A stretch of DNA of 64,000 nucleotides from Paenibacillus sp. LHD-117 (GTDB lineage Bacteria; Bacillota; Bacilli; Paenibacillales; Paenibacillaceae), in the NCBI RefSeq assembly GCF_030929555.1, contig NZ_JAVFVT010000017.1, forward strand, positions 62,001-126,000. The letters are read 5' to 3'. Under the pieces are notes generated by a model, which made no database searches, had not been told where the DNA came from, and saw nothing but the letters and a program-made list of their open reading frames with translations. Positions 53,361-63,198 of this stretch are shown here, in pieces (within the stretch, counting starts at the first letter, position 1; the number at the start of each line of letters is the position of its first letter). Made by a program: the position numbers and the translations under genes.

Positions 53361-54194
53361 TTATAATTTGAAATAGTTGCCCGGAATGACAGTCGACTGC
53401 TTTGACTTCATATCGACGGCCGTCAGCTTCGCGAGCGAGACATAATCCTCAAGAAGACGTTCCTCCAGCTCCACTTCGCCGGACTCTACGAACACGCCCA
53501 CGCCGGCTACCGTGGCTTTGAATTCGAAGAGCAAGTCCATCATGCCTTGGATCGTGCCTCCGGCTTTCATGAAGTCGTCGATGATCAGCACGTGGGACTG
53601 CTCCTTGAGCGCCCTGCGGGCAAGCGACATCGTCTGGATCCGTTTGGTCGATCCGGAGACGTAGTTGATGCTAACCGCGGAGCCTTCCGTTACCTTATTG
53701 TCGCGGCGCACGATGACGACCGGAATGTTGAGGCATGCCGCCGTCGCATAAGCGAGCGGAATCCCCTTCGTTTCGACCGTCATGATGACGTCGATCTTGC
53801 GATCCGCGAATGCGGTTGCAAACATGCGGCCGACGTCCGCAAGCAGCTCGGGCTGACCCAGCATGTCCGTCATGTATAGGTAGCCTCCGGGAAGCACGCG
53901 ATCCGGCTGCTCCAGCTTCGCGCATATTTCCTTCATGATGTCCAGCGCCGTAGATTCCCGCATCTTCGGCATGTATTTAACCCCGCCTGCCGCCCCTGCC
54001 AATGTCTGCAGCTCGCCGATGCCTTCTTCCTCGAAGACTTCTTTTATAATCGCAAGATCCTCGCTAATGGAAGACTTTGCCGACTGATAGCGATCCGCGA
54101 ATGCTGTGAGCGAAATTAACGTGTGGGGACGAGATAATAGATACTGCGTCATTTCTACGAGCCTTGAGCTCCGCTTTAACTTTTTCAATGCCAT
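53361..54194 (-). CDS. purR: Purine operon repressor PurR
   Basis: The 277-residue protein has an N-terminal winged-helix domain ([20 protein letters not shown]) and a C-terminal phosphoribosyltransferase-like domain with the PRPP-binding loop [13 protein letters not shown]. PurR represses purine genes and is released by PRPP. Its own promoter, flanked by PurBox-like sequences, lies in the gap to ispE. Confidence 0.96.
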   Translation of the reverse strand: MALKKLKRSSRLVEMTQYLLSRPHTLISLTAFADRYQSAKSSISEDLAIIKEVFEEEGIGELQTLAGAAGGVKYMPKMRESTALDIMKEICAKLEQPDRVLPGGYLYMTDMLGQPELLADVGRMFATAFADRKIDVIMTVETKGIPLAYATAACLNIPVVIVRRDNKVTEGSAVSINYVSGSTKRIQTMSLARRALKEQSHVLIIDDFMKAGGTIQGMMDLLFEFKATVAGVGVFVESGEVELEERLLEDYVSLAKLTAVDMKSKQSTVIPGNYFKL

Positions 54195-54205
54195 CTCCCC
54201 CCACT

Positions 54206-54218
54206 AAATCCGAATAAT
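54206..54218 (+). promoter_or_regulatory. PurBox-like sequence at purR
   Basis: AAATCCGAATAAT matches the AWWWCCGAACWWT consensus at 12 of 13 positions. A weaker inverse copy (10 of 13) is at 54238-54250 on the other strand, so the pair brackets the purR -10. Confidence 0.5.
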
Positions 54219-54227
54219 ATAAACACA

Positions 54228-54256
54228 ATATAACATTTTTATACGGATTTAATCAA
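54228..54256 (-). promoter_or_regulatory. purR promoter
   Basis: TTGATT (54251-54256) and TTATAT (54228-54233) with a 17-bp spacer, about 35 bp upstream of the purR start, within the 76-bp gap between ispE and purR. Confidence 0.6.
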
Positions 54257-54270
54257 GGAAAACGTCATCT

Positions 54271-55125
54271 TTATGTAAGCATTCTTACCACGTATACTTC
54301 CTTGCAAAATCCTCGAAGCCCGTTATAGATTCGCGGGAGCTTCGCTTCCTTCGAAACGAGGCCGAACACCGTCGGTCCGCTGCCCGACATAAGCACGCCG
54401 TCTGCGCCCAGCCTAAGCATGCTTTCCTTGAGCTGCAGCACCTCCGGGTATAGCTTCAAAGTCACGTTCTCGAGCACGTTGCCAAGCCCCTGACACATGT
54501 CCTGGAACGAACCTCTCGCCAGCGCGCCCCTCATATTCTCAATCGAAGGATGCTCCTTCAGTTCGTTCGCCCTTAGTTTGCCGTACACATCGGCAGTAGA
54601 CACGTTGATCGGCGGCTTCGCCAGCACGACCCAGCATTGCGGCGGACTTGCGATCGGCTCCAGCTTCTCTCCTCTGCCTCTGGCGATCGCGGTGCCGCCG
54701 GTGACGCAGAACGGAACATCCGAGCCTAGCTCGGCGCCGAGTACGGACAGCTCGTCCTCCGAGATGCCAAGCCCCCATAGCCGGTTCAATCCCCGCAAGG
54801 CCGCGGCGGCGTCGCTGCTTCCTCCGGCCAGACCGGCAGCTACCGGTATTTTTTTGTCCAGGTGGATGTAGACGCCTTTGCGCACATCGTATCGTTCCTT
54901 GATCAGACGCGCCGCTTGGAACGCCAGGTTCTTCTCGTCGAGCGGAATGTAGCCGACTTGGCTGGAGATGATAATCGTATCGCGCGGCAGCTCTTCCATC
55001 GTAAGCCGGTCCGCCAGATCGACCATCGTCATAATCATTTCCACCTCGTGGAACCCGTCTTCGCGCTTGCGCAGCACGTCGAGCAATAGATTTATTTTGG
55101 CAGGAGCTTTCTCATAAATTTTCAT
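54271..55125 (-). CDS. ispE: 4-diphosphocytidyl-2-C-methyl-D-erythritol kinase
   Basis: The 284-residue GHMP kinase begins [20 protein letters not shown]; the ATP loop is [20 protein letters not shown] and a C-terminal [11 protein letters not shown] glycine motif is present. It catalyses the fourth step of the MEP isoprenoid route. A 166-bp repeat lies directly upstream of its start. Confidence 0.96.
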   Translation of the reverse strand: MKIYEKAPAKINLLLDVLRKREDGFHEVEMIMTMVDLADRLTMEELPRDTIIISSQVGYIPLDEKNLAFQAARLIKERYDVRKGVYIHLDKKIPVAAGLAGGSSDAAAALRGLNRLWGLGISEDELSVLGAELGSDVPFCVTGGTAIARGRGEKLEPIASPPQCWVVLAKPPINVSTADVYGKLRANELKEHPSIENMRGALARGSFQDMCQGLGNVLENVTLKLYPEVLQLKESMLRLGADGVLMSGSGPTVFGLVSKEAKLPRIYNGLRGFCKEVYVVRMLT

Positions 55126-55156
55126 CCGATAAGTTCACCCGTTCGTTTAAGTACGT

Positions 55157-55322
55157 GTTCAAAAAGTCCGGTTTTCAGCACCAAGAAAATTGAAAGAAGC
55201 CAGGAAATGAGGAGCGGAGCGTAGTGTAGCTACGTGAGCACCGGAAGTTCCGGCTGAATTCAAGTTTCGACGTCGAATACGCTTCTTGCTATACTTCGTG
55301 ATCAAAAGCGGACTTTTTGAAC
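55157..55322 (+). repeat. GTTCAAAAA-ended dispersed repeat, copy A (166 bp)
   Basis: GTTCAAAAAGTCCGG...GCGGACTTTTTGAAC terminal inverted repeats enclose about 140 bp with internal hairpins (CGTAG-TGTAG-CTACG and CCGGAAGTTCCGG). It is homologous to copy B at 45205-45371 in opposite orientation. It lies in the 309-bp gap between ispE and the sspF-like gene, which holds no gene. Confidence 0.85.
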
Positions 55323-55361
55323 TTCATCACTAAGCTTAAGCCCCATTATAGCAAAGGAACA

Positions 55362-55416
55362 CAATAAAAGCTAAACTATGGCAGCTCACCCATACGGCCG
55401 CGCACAGCTTAGCTTC
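55362..55416 (-). terminator. Terminator of the sspF-like gene
   Basis: AAGCTAAGCTGTG pairs with CATAGTTTAGCTT (two G-T wobbles), followed by TTATT on the minus strand, just after the stop at 55435. Confidence 0.75.
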
Positions 55417-55434
55417 TCTTGAATGCTCTTGCGT

Positions 55435-55623
55435 TTACTTTGGCTGGCCCGATCTTGCGGCCGTCTGCTCCGCGAGCTGAATCGCCCGCTTCACCATGTT
55501 ACCCGCGTCCTTCGCTTTGATGCCGCCCCAGCCTTCCTGCTGAACGGTATCGTAGAAGCCCAGATCCTTCGCGAGCTCATACTTAAGCTGCTCCGACATC
55601 ACGCCTCGACGTCTGCGTCCCAT
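55435..55623 (-). CDS. Alpha/beta-type small acid-soluble spore protein (SspF-like)
   Basis: The 62-residue protein starts at ATG 55623 (behind GGAGGG). It has [20 protein letters not shown], a [15 protein letters not shown] core and a short tail, matching the alpha/beta SASP family, which coats spore DNA. It lies between ispE and veg, as Bacillus sspF does. An upstream extension to 55704 is not supported. Confidence 0.9.
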   Translation of the reverse strand: MGRRRRGVMSEQLKYELAKDLGFYDTVQQEGWGGIKAKDAGNMVKRAIQLAEQTAARSGQPK

Positions 55624-55728
55624 CTGCGTTCCCTCCAATCCGATCATTTGGCAACCATGACTTTCGCCTACAACCGTAGTATGCGTTCGCCGAATCCGGT
55701 TCATGCGCGCTTATACTTTCTTATATTT

Positions 55729-55757
55729 GAAAAAAAGCGCAGACTATTGTCTGCGCC
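55729..55757 (-). terminator. veg terminator
   Basis: GCGCAGAC-AATA-GTCTGCGC perfect stem followed by seven Ts on the minus strand. Confidence 0.95.
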
Positions 55758-55796
55758 AGCGTTGCCCTGAAGGGCCTATATGAAGCTTATGTCCAT

Positions 55797-56072
55797 CTAG
55801 TGTTGAAGATAAGCGATTCGGACTTGGCCTTCATCATTGCATACGGTCACTTCAACAGATTCCGTTAGTATATCCGCATAGCTGTAGGAAACGCGCTTGA
55901 ACGCGTGTTGTTCCTCGTCCAGCTTCACAATGAAGACAGAAGGGTAGATTTCTTCCAACGTACCGGTCCGTTCAATGGTCTTTCGGCGACCGCCGTTTGC
56001 TCTAAGACGGATCTTGGATCCCACATGGGCTTCCAAGCTGCGTTTGATATCCAATAGCGCATTTTTTGCCAT
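55797..56072 (-). CDS. veg: Veg protein (biofilm regulator)
   Basis: The 91-residue protein [20 protein letters not shown]...[20 protein letters not shown] is a typical Veg. In Bacillus Veg stimulates biofilm-matrix gene expression by acting against SinR. The gene has a very strong promoter (56141-56170) and terminator and is monocistronic. The start ATG 56072 follows AGAGGTGG. Confidence 0.95.
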   Translation of the reverse strand: MAKNALLDIKRSLEAHVGSKIRLRANGGRRKTIERTGTLEEIYPSVFIVKLDEEQHAFKRVSYSYADILTESVEVTVCNDEGQVRIAYLQH

Positions 56073-56140
56073 TGTCCACTACCACCTCTTTCCTTGTCCA
56101 TTATAACCAATGGAAGGAGGTATGTCAAATGAAACAGAAT

Positions 56141-56170
56141 ATTATATCAGCCATTTATTTATCTTGTCAA
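56141..56170 (-). promoter_or_regulatory. veg sigma-A promoter
   Basis: Perfect TTGACA (56165-56170) and perfect extended TG-A-TATAAT (56141-56146) with an 18-bp spacer. The veg promoter is a classic strong promoter in Bacillus and this copy retains consensus. Confidence 0.92.
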
Positions 56171-56258
56171 CGGTGATTTCACCCAAATTTTATAAATCGA
56201 AGGCATTTGCCGTTAGTTTTTGTTCAAATGGCTAAAAATATGCATGGCTATGCCCAAA

Positions 56259-56320
56259 GTGAAACGTCAGGCGCCGTTCTTCGGTAGCATGGCGCGTTTC
56301 ATTCCGGGATTTCTAAGTTC
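56259..56320. repeat. Palindromic repeat, copy 2 (62 bp)
   Basis: GTGAAACG...CGTTTCATTCCGGGATTTCTAAG aligns with copy 1 at 52348-52407 over its length; GAAACG/CGTTTC and GGCGCC/GGCGC arms form a hairpin. It begins 15 bp after the yabG stop and may double as a weak terminator. Confidence 0.7.
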
Positions 56321-56334
56321 TCGTCCTCCGTGAA

Positions 56335-57204
56335 TTAATTGACTGTTGATTTCGGTTTTGGCAAGCCAACGCGGTGGCGCCCGAGCGTCTCGATGCCCCC
56401 GACGCCGTCAATGCCGCTGATCGTGCCGTGAATGACATCGGGCAGATTAATCGTTTCCCGAATTGAGGTGTAGCTTGCTTTGATCGCGATGTACACGGGA
56501 TCGAGCGCATGGATCAAGATTCGGCCCGGCGAACTGGCGAAGTTCGCCCCGGAATGCAGTAGCGCCTCGAAATGCGATTGGCAGGCGCCGGCCACTACGA
56601 CCAGATTGTCGCGGTTCTTCTCGTATTCGCGGGCCGTGCGAACGGCGTTCACGAAGTTCTGCGAGTTCTTGTAGTTGGACAGGCTGTATGGCTCATTCAG
56701 AGCTCGATGCTTCAGCACACCGTCATGTCCCGTAATGACGACGATATCCGGCTTCACCTGCGGAAGCAGGCGGTAGAGCATGTCGCTCATCTGGGATTCG
56801 TGGACATGGAGTCCATAGGCCGGCACTTGCATCGTGCTGTAGAGCTGCATGCTTTTCTTCAAATAATTGCCGTCGCCGTCCAGATGCAGCACTTTGCCCG
56901 GCATCTCGAAGTAGGCTGCATCCTGCGTCTGCATGCCCTGACGGATGACGTCGGCCGTCTCGGCCGTTTGCTTCTCCCTGTCCGTATGCATCTTGCGTAA
57001 CGACTCGTTCACTTTAATACGCGCCTGCTGCGCGGCGTTCGTCGATTCTGGATCGCGCACGACCGACAGATCAGGAATCGGAGCGTCCGCGAGCAGACGG
57101 TAATCCGTGCCTTTCAGAACGGCATGCTGCGTACGAACGGCTTCGACACGGAACAACACGTCGCCTCCATATGATTTGCGGACGACCAAGTCCCCTTGCT
57201 TCAT
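56335..57204 (-). CDS. yabG: Sporulation-specific protease YabG
   Basis: The 289-residue peptidase U57 protein begins MKQGDLVVRKSYGGDVLFRV with conserved DGDGNYLKKSMQLY, VITGHDGVLK and VVVAGACQSHFEALLHSGAN (the likely catalytic Cys/His region). YabG processes spore coat proteins. It is found between veg and rsmA as in Bacillus. Confidence 0.95.
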   Translation of the reverse strand: MKQGDLVVRKSYGGDVLFRVEAVRTQHAVLKGTDYRLLADAPIPDLSVVRDPESTNAAQQARIKVNESLRKMHTDREKQTAETADVIRQGMQTQDAAYFEMPGKVLHLDGDGNYLKKSMQLYSTMQVPAYGLHVHESQMSDMLYRLLPQVKPDIVVITGHDGVLKHRALNEPYSLSNYKNSQNFVNAVRTAREYEKNRDNLVVVAGACQSHFEALLHSGANFASSPGRILIHALDPVYIAIKASYTSIRETINLPDVIHGTISGIDGVGGIETLGRHRVGLPKPKSTVN

Positions 57205-57270
57205 AGGTAAATCACCTCTTCGTCTATCCTATGGGCGGACCGAACGAATGGTGAGCGATTTTATTGCCGC

Positions 57271-58747
<1,477 letters not shown>

Positions 58748-58801
58748 CTTGCACCATCCCCGCTTTCTGCCGCCTCTTCTTGTCCCCGACTGTGATGGGG
58801 T

Positions 58802-58836
58802 AGAAAAAGAAGAAAGAAGAGGCATCGCCTCTTCTT
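58802..58836 (-). terminator. yabE terminator
   Basis: AAGAAGAGGC-GAT-GCCTCTTCTT perfect stem followed by a T-rich tract (TCTTCTTTTT) on the minus strand. Confidence 0.92.
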
Positions 58837-58888
58837 ATGATGGCATATTTAGTTCGACATTACGATAGAAAGCGTACAAGTCCGTTTA

Positions 58889-60037
58889 TTAGCTTGCCGA
58901 TGGTTTATTCGGGCCGAGCACGTACACGGTATAACCGGTTTTCTTGCCGAACTTGTTCGCATAGCTTTCGCTATCGAAGTACACATCGATCTTATTGCCT
59001 TTCACGGCGCTGCCCTTATCCTCTGCGCGACGGAAGCCAATGCCTTCGATGTAGACCCACCATCCCATTGGAATGACGTTCGGATCCACGGCGATCGTCC
59101 TGCCTTCTTGCACGCGTGTGCCGGAAGCGGTCAGTCCGTAGTCCGGATGGTCTTCATCCTTGCCTGTCGAAGCTACGCCGGCCGAGTAGGCGGTCAGGGT
59201 TACGTTCTTCAGCACTTTCTTCGCTTTGAACGTTACATCCCCTTTCGTTACCGTAGCAACGCTTGGGCTTTTGCTCGACAGCACCGTCACTTTCGGTTCG
59301 GGCTTCTTCGTACCCACAGCGACGATCTGGTCGACCGCGGCTGTCTGCACGACCTCGCTGACGACCTGGCTCGCGACAAGCACGCCGTCTTCGTATTTCT
59401 CCTTGGTCTGCTGGGCCAAGACGCCTGCTTTGCCGGTTTGGACAACCTTCTCCTTACCTTGCTCCAGCGTCGGATCTTCTTTCTTCACGATAGAGAATGG
59501 AACGGACTTTTCGAGCTCCGACACCTTCGTGTCGACTCGAACGATCGTTACAAGCTCATCCTCATCGACAGCTGCGCTGAGCGGAGGATTTATTTTATCA
59601 TCACTACGAACGGTTATATCCAATTTCTCGATCGCCGCTTGAACCGTCTTCTCTGTCGTGTACACCGTTGATGTCTTGCCATCTGCTTTTACAATAACGG
59701 GGATCGCATGTTTGACCTCGATACGGTCGCCGTCCTTAATCGGTGAATTAAGCGGGACTGACACCTCGTCGTGCGGCCCTATTGTAATAGCTTGTTCATC
59801 CAGTAGGCGTTGCAGGACCCATTGTTTAGTTTCCACAACGGTTTCTTGTCCATTCACTACTACGGAGACGCTCTTGACAGCCGTTCCGTACAACAACACC
59901 AAAAACATGAAAGTCATAGCGATTGAGATTATTGCACTTAACATAATCAAACGCAAGTTTCCATGCTTCCATCGCATTGCGAAAGTCATGCTGGATGATC
60001 GCTTCCCATGGGTGTCCTTCATCTGACTCAGGCCCAC
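58889..60037 (-). CDS. yabE: 3D/G5-domain cell-wall protein (YabE)
   Basis: The 382-residue protein starts at GTG 60037 behind AAGGAGG. One N-terminal membrane segment (LIMLSAIISIAMTFMFLVLL), three DUF348 repeats (about 55-215), a G5 domain (about 165-245), and a C-terminal 3D domain with LTASGTRVQEGRTIAVDPNV and DKGSAVKGNKIDVYF (catalytic Asp residues) follow. It resembles resuscitation-promoting/lytic transglycosylase-like cell-wall enzymes. The promoter (60333-60362) implies a leader of about 290 nt. Confidence 0.92.
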   Translation of the reverse strand: MGLSQMKDTHGKRSSSMTFAMRWKHGNLRLIMLSAIISIAMTFMFLVLLYGTAVKSVSVVVNGQETVVETKQWVLQRLLDEQAITIGPHDEVSVPLNSPIKDGDRIEVKHAIPVIVKADGKTSTVYTTEKTVQAAIEKLDITVRSDDKINPPLSAAVDEDELVTIVRVDTKVSELEKSVPFSIVKKEDPTLEQGKEKVVQTGKAGVLAQQTKEKYEDGVLVASQVVSEVVQTAAVDQIVAVGTKKPEPKVTVLSSKSPSVATVTKGDVTFKAKKVLKNVTLTAYSAGVASTGKDEDHPDYGLTASGTRVQEGRTIAVDPNVIPMGWWVYIEGIGFRRAEDKGSAVKGNKIDVYFDSESYANKFGKKTGYTVYVLGPNKPSAS

Positions 60038-60332
60038 TTCCTCGGTCCTCCTTCATAGCCCCGCCGCCAAGTGTTACGCATGTTACAACTGACGCGACTA
60101 TAGTATATTGGCGTGCAAGCACGCACTCCAGTCTTGCAGACTCTCACCTCCCTGATTAACCCTATGACGACCATTTACCGATTATTCAACTATGCTGGAG
60201 AATGTCGTCGAGGCGAAGCATGTGTGATAGGCGCCTAAAGCGTTCACGATAGGGAATGTAGAGAGGCATTATGAGGTTGAATGTTGTCTGCTTGGCTGGA
60301 AATCCAATACAAAATGTAAAGCTCTGATTTGA

Positions 60333-60362
60333 ATCATACCTTCATCGGAGCCCTGTTGTAAA
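60333..60362 (-). promoter_or_regulatory. yabE promoter
   Basis: TTTACA (60357-60362) and TATGAT (60333-60338) with an 18-bp spacer. The gap 60038-60484 holds this promoter and an unusually long leader; no riboswitch family was recognised in it. Confidence 0.6.
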
Positions 60363-60484
60363 GAAGCGATAAAATGCGATTTTTACGAAAAAAGCAGGTA
60401 AACTTCGAAAAATTAGTTGAATTCGGCTACAAAAATCAGTTTTTTTGCGTGAAAGGTCTCGTTTCCTCGTTCTTATACTGCCTT

Positions 60485-61258
60485 TCATTCGATTCCAAAA
60501 CAAATTTTACCGTTTTCAGTCGTAATTTGAGCCAATTCCTCCACCGAAACGCCCTTAATTTCGGCTGCCGACTGAGCGACTAACGCAACGTATGCGGACT
60601 CATTTCTCTTTCCTCTATTTGGATGTGGAGTTAAATACGGGGAGTCGGTCTCGATCAATAATCGGTCCATCGGAACCTTCTCGAGTACCTCTTTCGGCAC
60701 CCTCGCATTTTTGAACGTCACCGGTCCTCCGAACGAAATATAGAAGTTCATATCGAGACATTGTTTTGCCGTTTCCCATCTGCCGGAATAGCAGTGCATG
60801 ACTCCTCCGATCTCCTGCGCGTTCTCCTCTTTCAGAATCCGTACGACATCCTCGTGCGCATCCCGGTTATGGATCACGATCGGCTTCTTCACCTTCCGTG
60901 CCAGCCGGATCTGCTCTCGGAATACGCGATGCTGGACATCCTTCGGCGACGTGTCCCAATGGTAATCGAGGCCGATCTCGCCGATGGCTACCACTTTCTT
61001 GTGGCTGGACAGCCGCTCGATCCATTCCAGATCCTCCGGCTTCATGTCTATGCTGTCCACCGGATGCCAGCCGATGGCGGCATAGATGAACGAATACCGT
61101 TCGGCCAGCTCGATCGTAGAAGGAATCGTCCTCCTATCGCAGCCGATGTTGACCATCAGGCCTACGCCCGCCGCGCGAGCCCTGTCGATGACCTGCTCGC
61201 GATCCTCGTCAAATTGTCTGGCGTCCAAATGGGTATGTGTGTCGAATAACATTAGCAA
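60485..61258 (-). CDS. tatD: TatD family metal-dependent DNase
   Basis: The 257-residue protein has FDTHTHLDARQF (metal HxH), IGEIGLDYHWD, IHNRDA and ETDSPYLTPHPNRGK. TatD enzymes are Mg-dependent 3'-5' exonucleases, here the YabD orthologue. It is followed by the yabE promoter and preceded by the YwfO-like gene at 8-bp spacing. Confidence 0.95.
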   Translation of the reverse strand: MLMLFDTHTHLDARQFDEDREQVIDRARAAGVGLMVNIGCDRRTIPSTIELAERYSFIYAAIGWHPVDSIDMKPEDLEWIERLSSHKKVVAIGEIGLDYHWDTSPKDVQHRVFREQIRLARKVKKPIVIHNRDAHEDVVRILKEENAQEIGGVMHCYSGRWETAKQCLDMNFYISFGGPVTFKNARVPKEVLEKVPMDRLLIETDSPYLTPHPNRGKRNESAYVALVAQSAAEIKGVSVEELAQITTENGKICFGIE

Positions 61259-61266
61259 ATTCTCCT

Positions 61267-62565
61267 TCAGTCTAGTTGGAATAACTGCTTCATTCGCTCC
61301 GTAAGCAGATTTTTGTTTGCACGCAGCGGCTCTTCCGGATAATACAGATGGTATTGGCCTTGATGCAAGCCTGTAATGGAACGAACGATGTCGGATTTCA
61401 AAGAAATCTCGCTGATTTCATCATGTTTGTCCAGCAACAAAATCGGCGCTTTTTCTCGTTTTTCCCCTTGCTTCTGATCGGGCCGGTATACGTCGTACGG
61501 GAGGTCGAACGGATAGTCGATCTCCATGTGATACTCCGGATCGAGCCCGATCGCTTCGAGCGCGCCGGCTACTTCGCCCAGCAGCGTTTCATCCGGCTGC
61601 TCGATGGTTACATATTTATATAGCCTCCTGTTCAGGAATCGATTGCACAGGTCGCTCAGCAGCGAGTCGGCTTCGTCCTCCCACTCGGAGAACGCCGTCT
61701 GGGCGAGCGCTTCGTCCAGCTTCAAATAATCCTGCAGACTCAGCGTGTTGTCGAGGAGCTGCTGAATCGGACGCGTCATCCAGCGGAAGGCGTATCCTTC
61801 GGCATTCAATTGCTGGGCTCTCCGGAATATTTGTCTCAATATAATCTCCGAGCTTCGGGTGACGGGATGGAAATAAATTTGCCAGTACATTTGGTAACGA
61901 GACATCAAATAATGCTCGACGGCATGCATGCCGCTGTCCTTCACGACGATTCTTCCTTTATAAGGACGCAAAACGCGAAGAATCCTTTCTAGGTCGAACG
62001 TACCGTAGTTGACTCCCGTGAAATACGCGTCGCGAAGCAGATAATCCATCCGGTCGGCGTCCATCTGACTGGAGATGAGACTGACCACGATCGGCTTCGG
62101 GTATTTTTTTTGGATGACGGCCGCGACTTGAGACGGGAACGCTTCAGAAACCGAACGAAGCACGGCATTAATCTCCGTATCGCCTAAGAGAATGCTGCAT
62201 GTCCATTCTTCGTGATCCGTGTCGAATATTTCCTCCAGCGAATGGGAGAACGGTCCGTGGCCAACGTCATGGAGCAGAGCGGCGCACAAGGATACAAGCC
62301 TTTCTTCCTTCGGCCAATCGGGATAACCGTTGCGTTCGAATTGCGAAATAATCCGCCGCGTAATTTCGTATACGCCAAGCGAATGCGAGAACCGGCTATG
62401 TTCGGCTCCGTGGAACGTTAAGTAGGTTGTCCCAAGCTGGCGGATTCGACGCAATCGCTGGAATTCTTTCGTATTGATCAAATTCCAGATCGTCTCATCC
62501 TGCACGTACACATAATGATGGACGGGATCCTTGAACACCTTCTCTTCCGATAATTGACCATTCAT
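61267..62565 (-). CDS. HD-domain phosphohydrolase (YwfO-like)
   Basis: The 432-residue protein contains the HD residues in HSRFSHSLGVYEITRR, AALLHDVGHGPFSHSLEEIF and the MDADRMDYLLRDAYFTGVNY motif of dNTPase/YwfO-type enzymes. These are dGTPase/SAMHD1-like phosphohydrolases. It is present where B. subtilis has metS. The intergenic region to divergent abrB carries several Spo0A boxes. Confidence 0.88.
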   Translation of the reverse strand: MNGQLSEEKVFKDPVHHYVYVQDETIWNLINTKEFQRLRRIRQLGTTYLTFHGAEHSRFSHSLGVYEITRRIISQFERNGYPDWPKEERLVSLCAALLHDVGHGPFSHSLEEIFDTDHEEWTCSILLGDTEINAVLRSVSEAFPSQVAAVIQKKYPKPIVVSLISSQMDADRMDYLLRDAYFTGVNYGTFDLERILRVLRPYKGRIVVKDSGMHAVEHYLMSRYQMYWQIYFHPVTRSSEIILRQIFRRAQQLNAEGYAFRWMTRPIQQLLDNTLSLQDYLKLDEALAQTAFSEWEDEADSLLSDLCNRFLNRRLYKYVTIEQPDETLLGEVAGALEAIGLDPEYHMEIDYPFDLPYDVYRPDQKQGEKREKAPILLLDKHDEISEISLKSDIVRSITGLHQGQYHLYYPEEPLRANKNLLTERMKQLFQLD

Positions 62566-62590
62566 TCTCTCATCTCCTTCTGTTCATAAA

Positions 62591-62652
62591 TTCGACACAC
62601 AATGCGCGTTTAATGTCGAAAGATGTCGTATTCTAGTTTCCAATTTGTCGAA
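62591..62652. promoter_or_regulatory. Cluster of Spo0A-type boxes upstream of the YwfO-like gene
   Basis: TTCGACA at 62591, TGTCGAA at 62614, TGTCGTA at 62624 (10 bp on) and TGTCGAA at 62646 lie in the gap between the YwfO-like and abrB genes. The 10-bp tandem resembles known 0A-box pairs. Confidence 0.6.
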
Positions 62653-62736
62653 GCTGTTGTATTCTATTACATAGACTAATAGCTCCTATAGATGGTAATT
62701 TCCTTATAACACCGAGGTCTCTGTCGATATTCCATG

Positions 62737-62765
62737 TTGACTGTTATGGGAAGAGTTGGTATTAT
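62737..62765 (+). promoter_or_regulatory. abrB promoter
   Basis: TTGACT (62737-62742) and TATTAT (62760-62765) with a 17-bp spacer; the expected start is near 62772, upstream of the 0A-box pair. Confidence 0.75.
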
Positions 62766-62788
62766 AGTAACATGAATTCATAAAATAT

Positions 62789-62805
62789 TGTCGAACATTG
62801 ACGAA
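62789..62805 (+). promoter_or_regulatory. Tandem Spo0A boxes downstream of the abrB start site
   Basis: TGTCGAA (62789-62795) and TGACGAA (62799-62805) are 10 bp apart and about +17 to +33 relative to the predicted start, matching the Bacillus abrB arrangement where Spo0A~P represses. Confidence 0.78.
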
Positions 62806-62828
62806 TACATTATTGAGAGGATTGATGG

Positions 62829-63086
62829 ATGATGATGAAATCAACCGGTATCGTACGTAAAGTAGATGAGCTTGGACGCGTTGTTATTCCGATTGAATTG
62901 CGCCGTACGCTCGGCATTGGAGAAAAGGACGCTCTCGAGATTTATGTAGACGGCGAACGCATCATGCTGAAGAAATACGAGCCTGCATGCATCTTCTGCG
63001 GCAACGCGGAGAACGTTTCCTACTTCAAAGGAAAAATTGTTTGCCATATTTGTTTATCAGAAATGCCTTCTCCTGTGACAAAATAA
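62829..63086 (+). CDS. abrB: Transition-state regulator AbrB
   Basis: The 85-residue protein has the AbrB swapped-hairpin domain (MKSTGIVRKVDELGRVVIPI) followed by a cysteine-rich tail with CIFC and CHIC. That tail replaces the Bacillus AbrB C-terminus and resembles a small zinc ribbon. Three consecutive ATGs make the exact start ambiguous; 62829 has GAGAGG at 8-base spacing. It is on the plus strand, unlike its neighbours. Confidence 0.93.
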   Translation: MMMKSTGIVRKVDELGRVVIPIELRRTLGIGEKDALEIYVDGERIMLKKYEPACIFCGNAENVSYFKGKIVCHICLSEMPSPVTK

Positions 63087-63148
63087 AAAAAATCGGTTAT
63101 AATCATTATATCCACATGTTAATTCTAACCTTTTTATACTCCTTGATG

Positions 63149-63188
63149 CCTTCCTGCGCTAGAACCCGGCCAGGAAGGTCTTTTTTTT
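63149..63188 (+). terminator. abrB terminator
   Basis: CCTTCCTG...CAGGAAGG stem followed by eight Ts on the plus strand. Confidence 0.93.
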
Positions 63189-63198
63189 GTGCACAAAG

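Noticed and set aside
59826-60122. Possible small gene or leader peptide upstream of yabE
   Set aside because: It overlaps yabE in another frame and shows no conserved motif; the stretch is the long yabE leader.
60038-60484. c-di-AMP (ydaO-type) riboswitch in the yabE leader
   Set aside because: The leader is long, but the conserved blocks of that riboswitch were not found by eye; a covariance search would decide.
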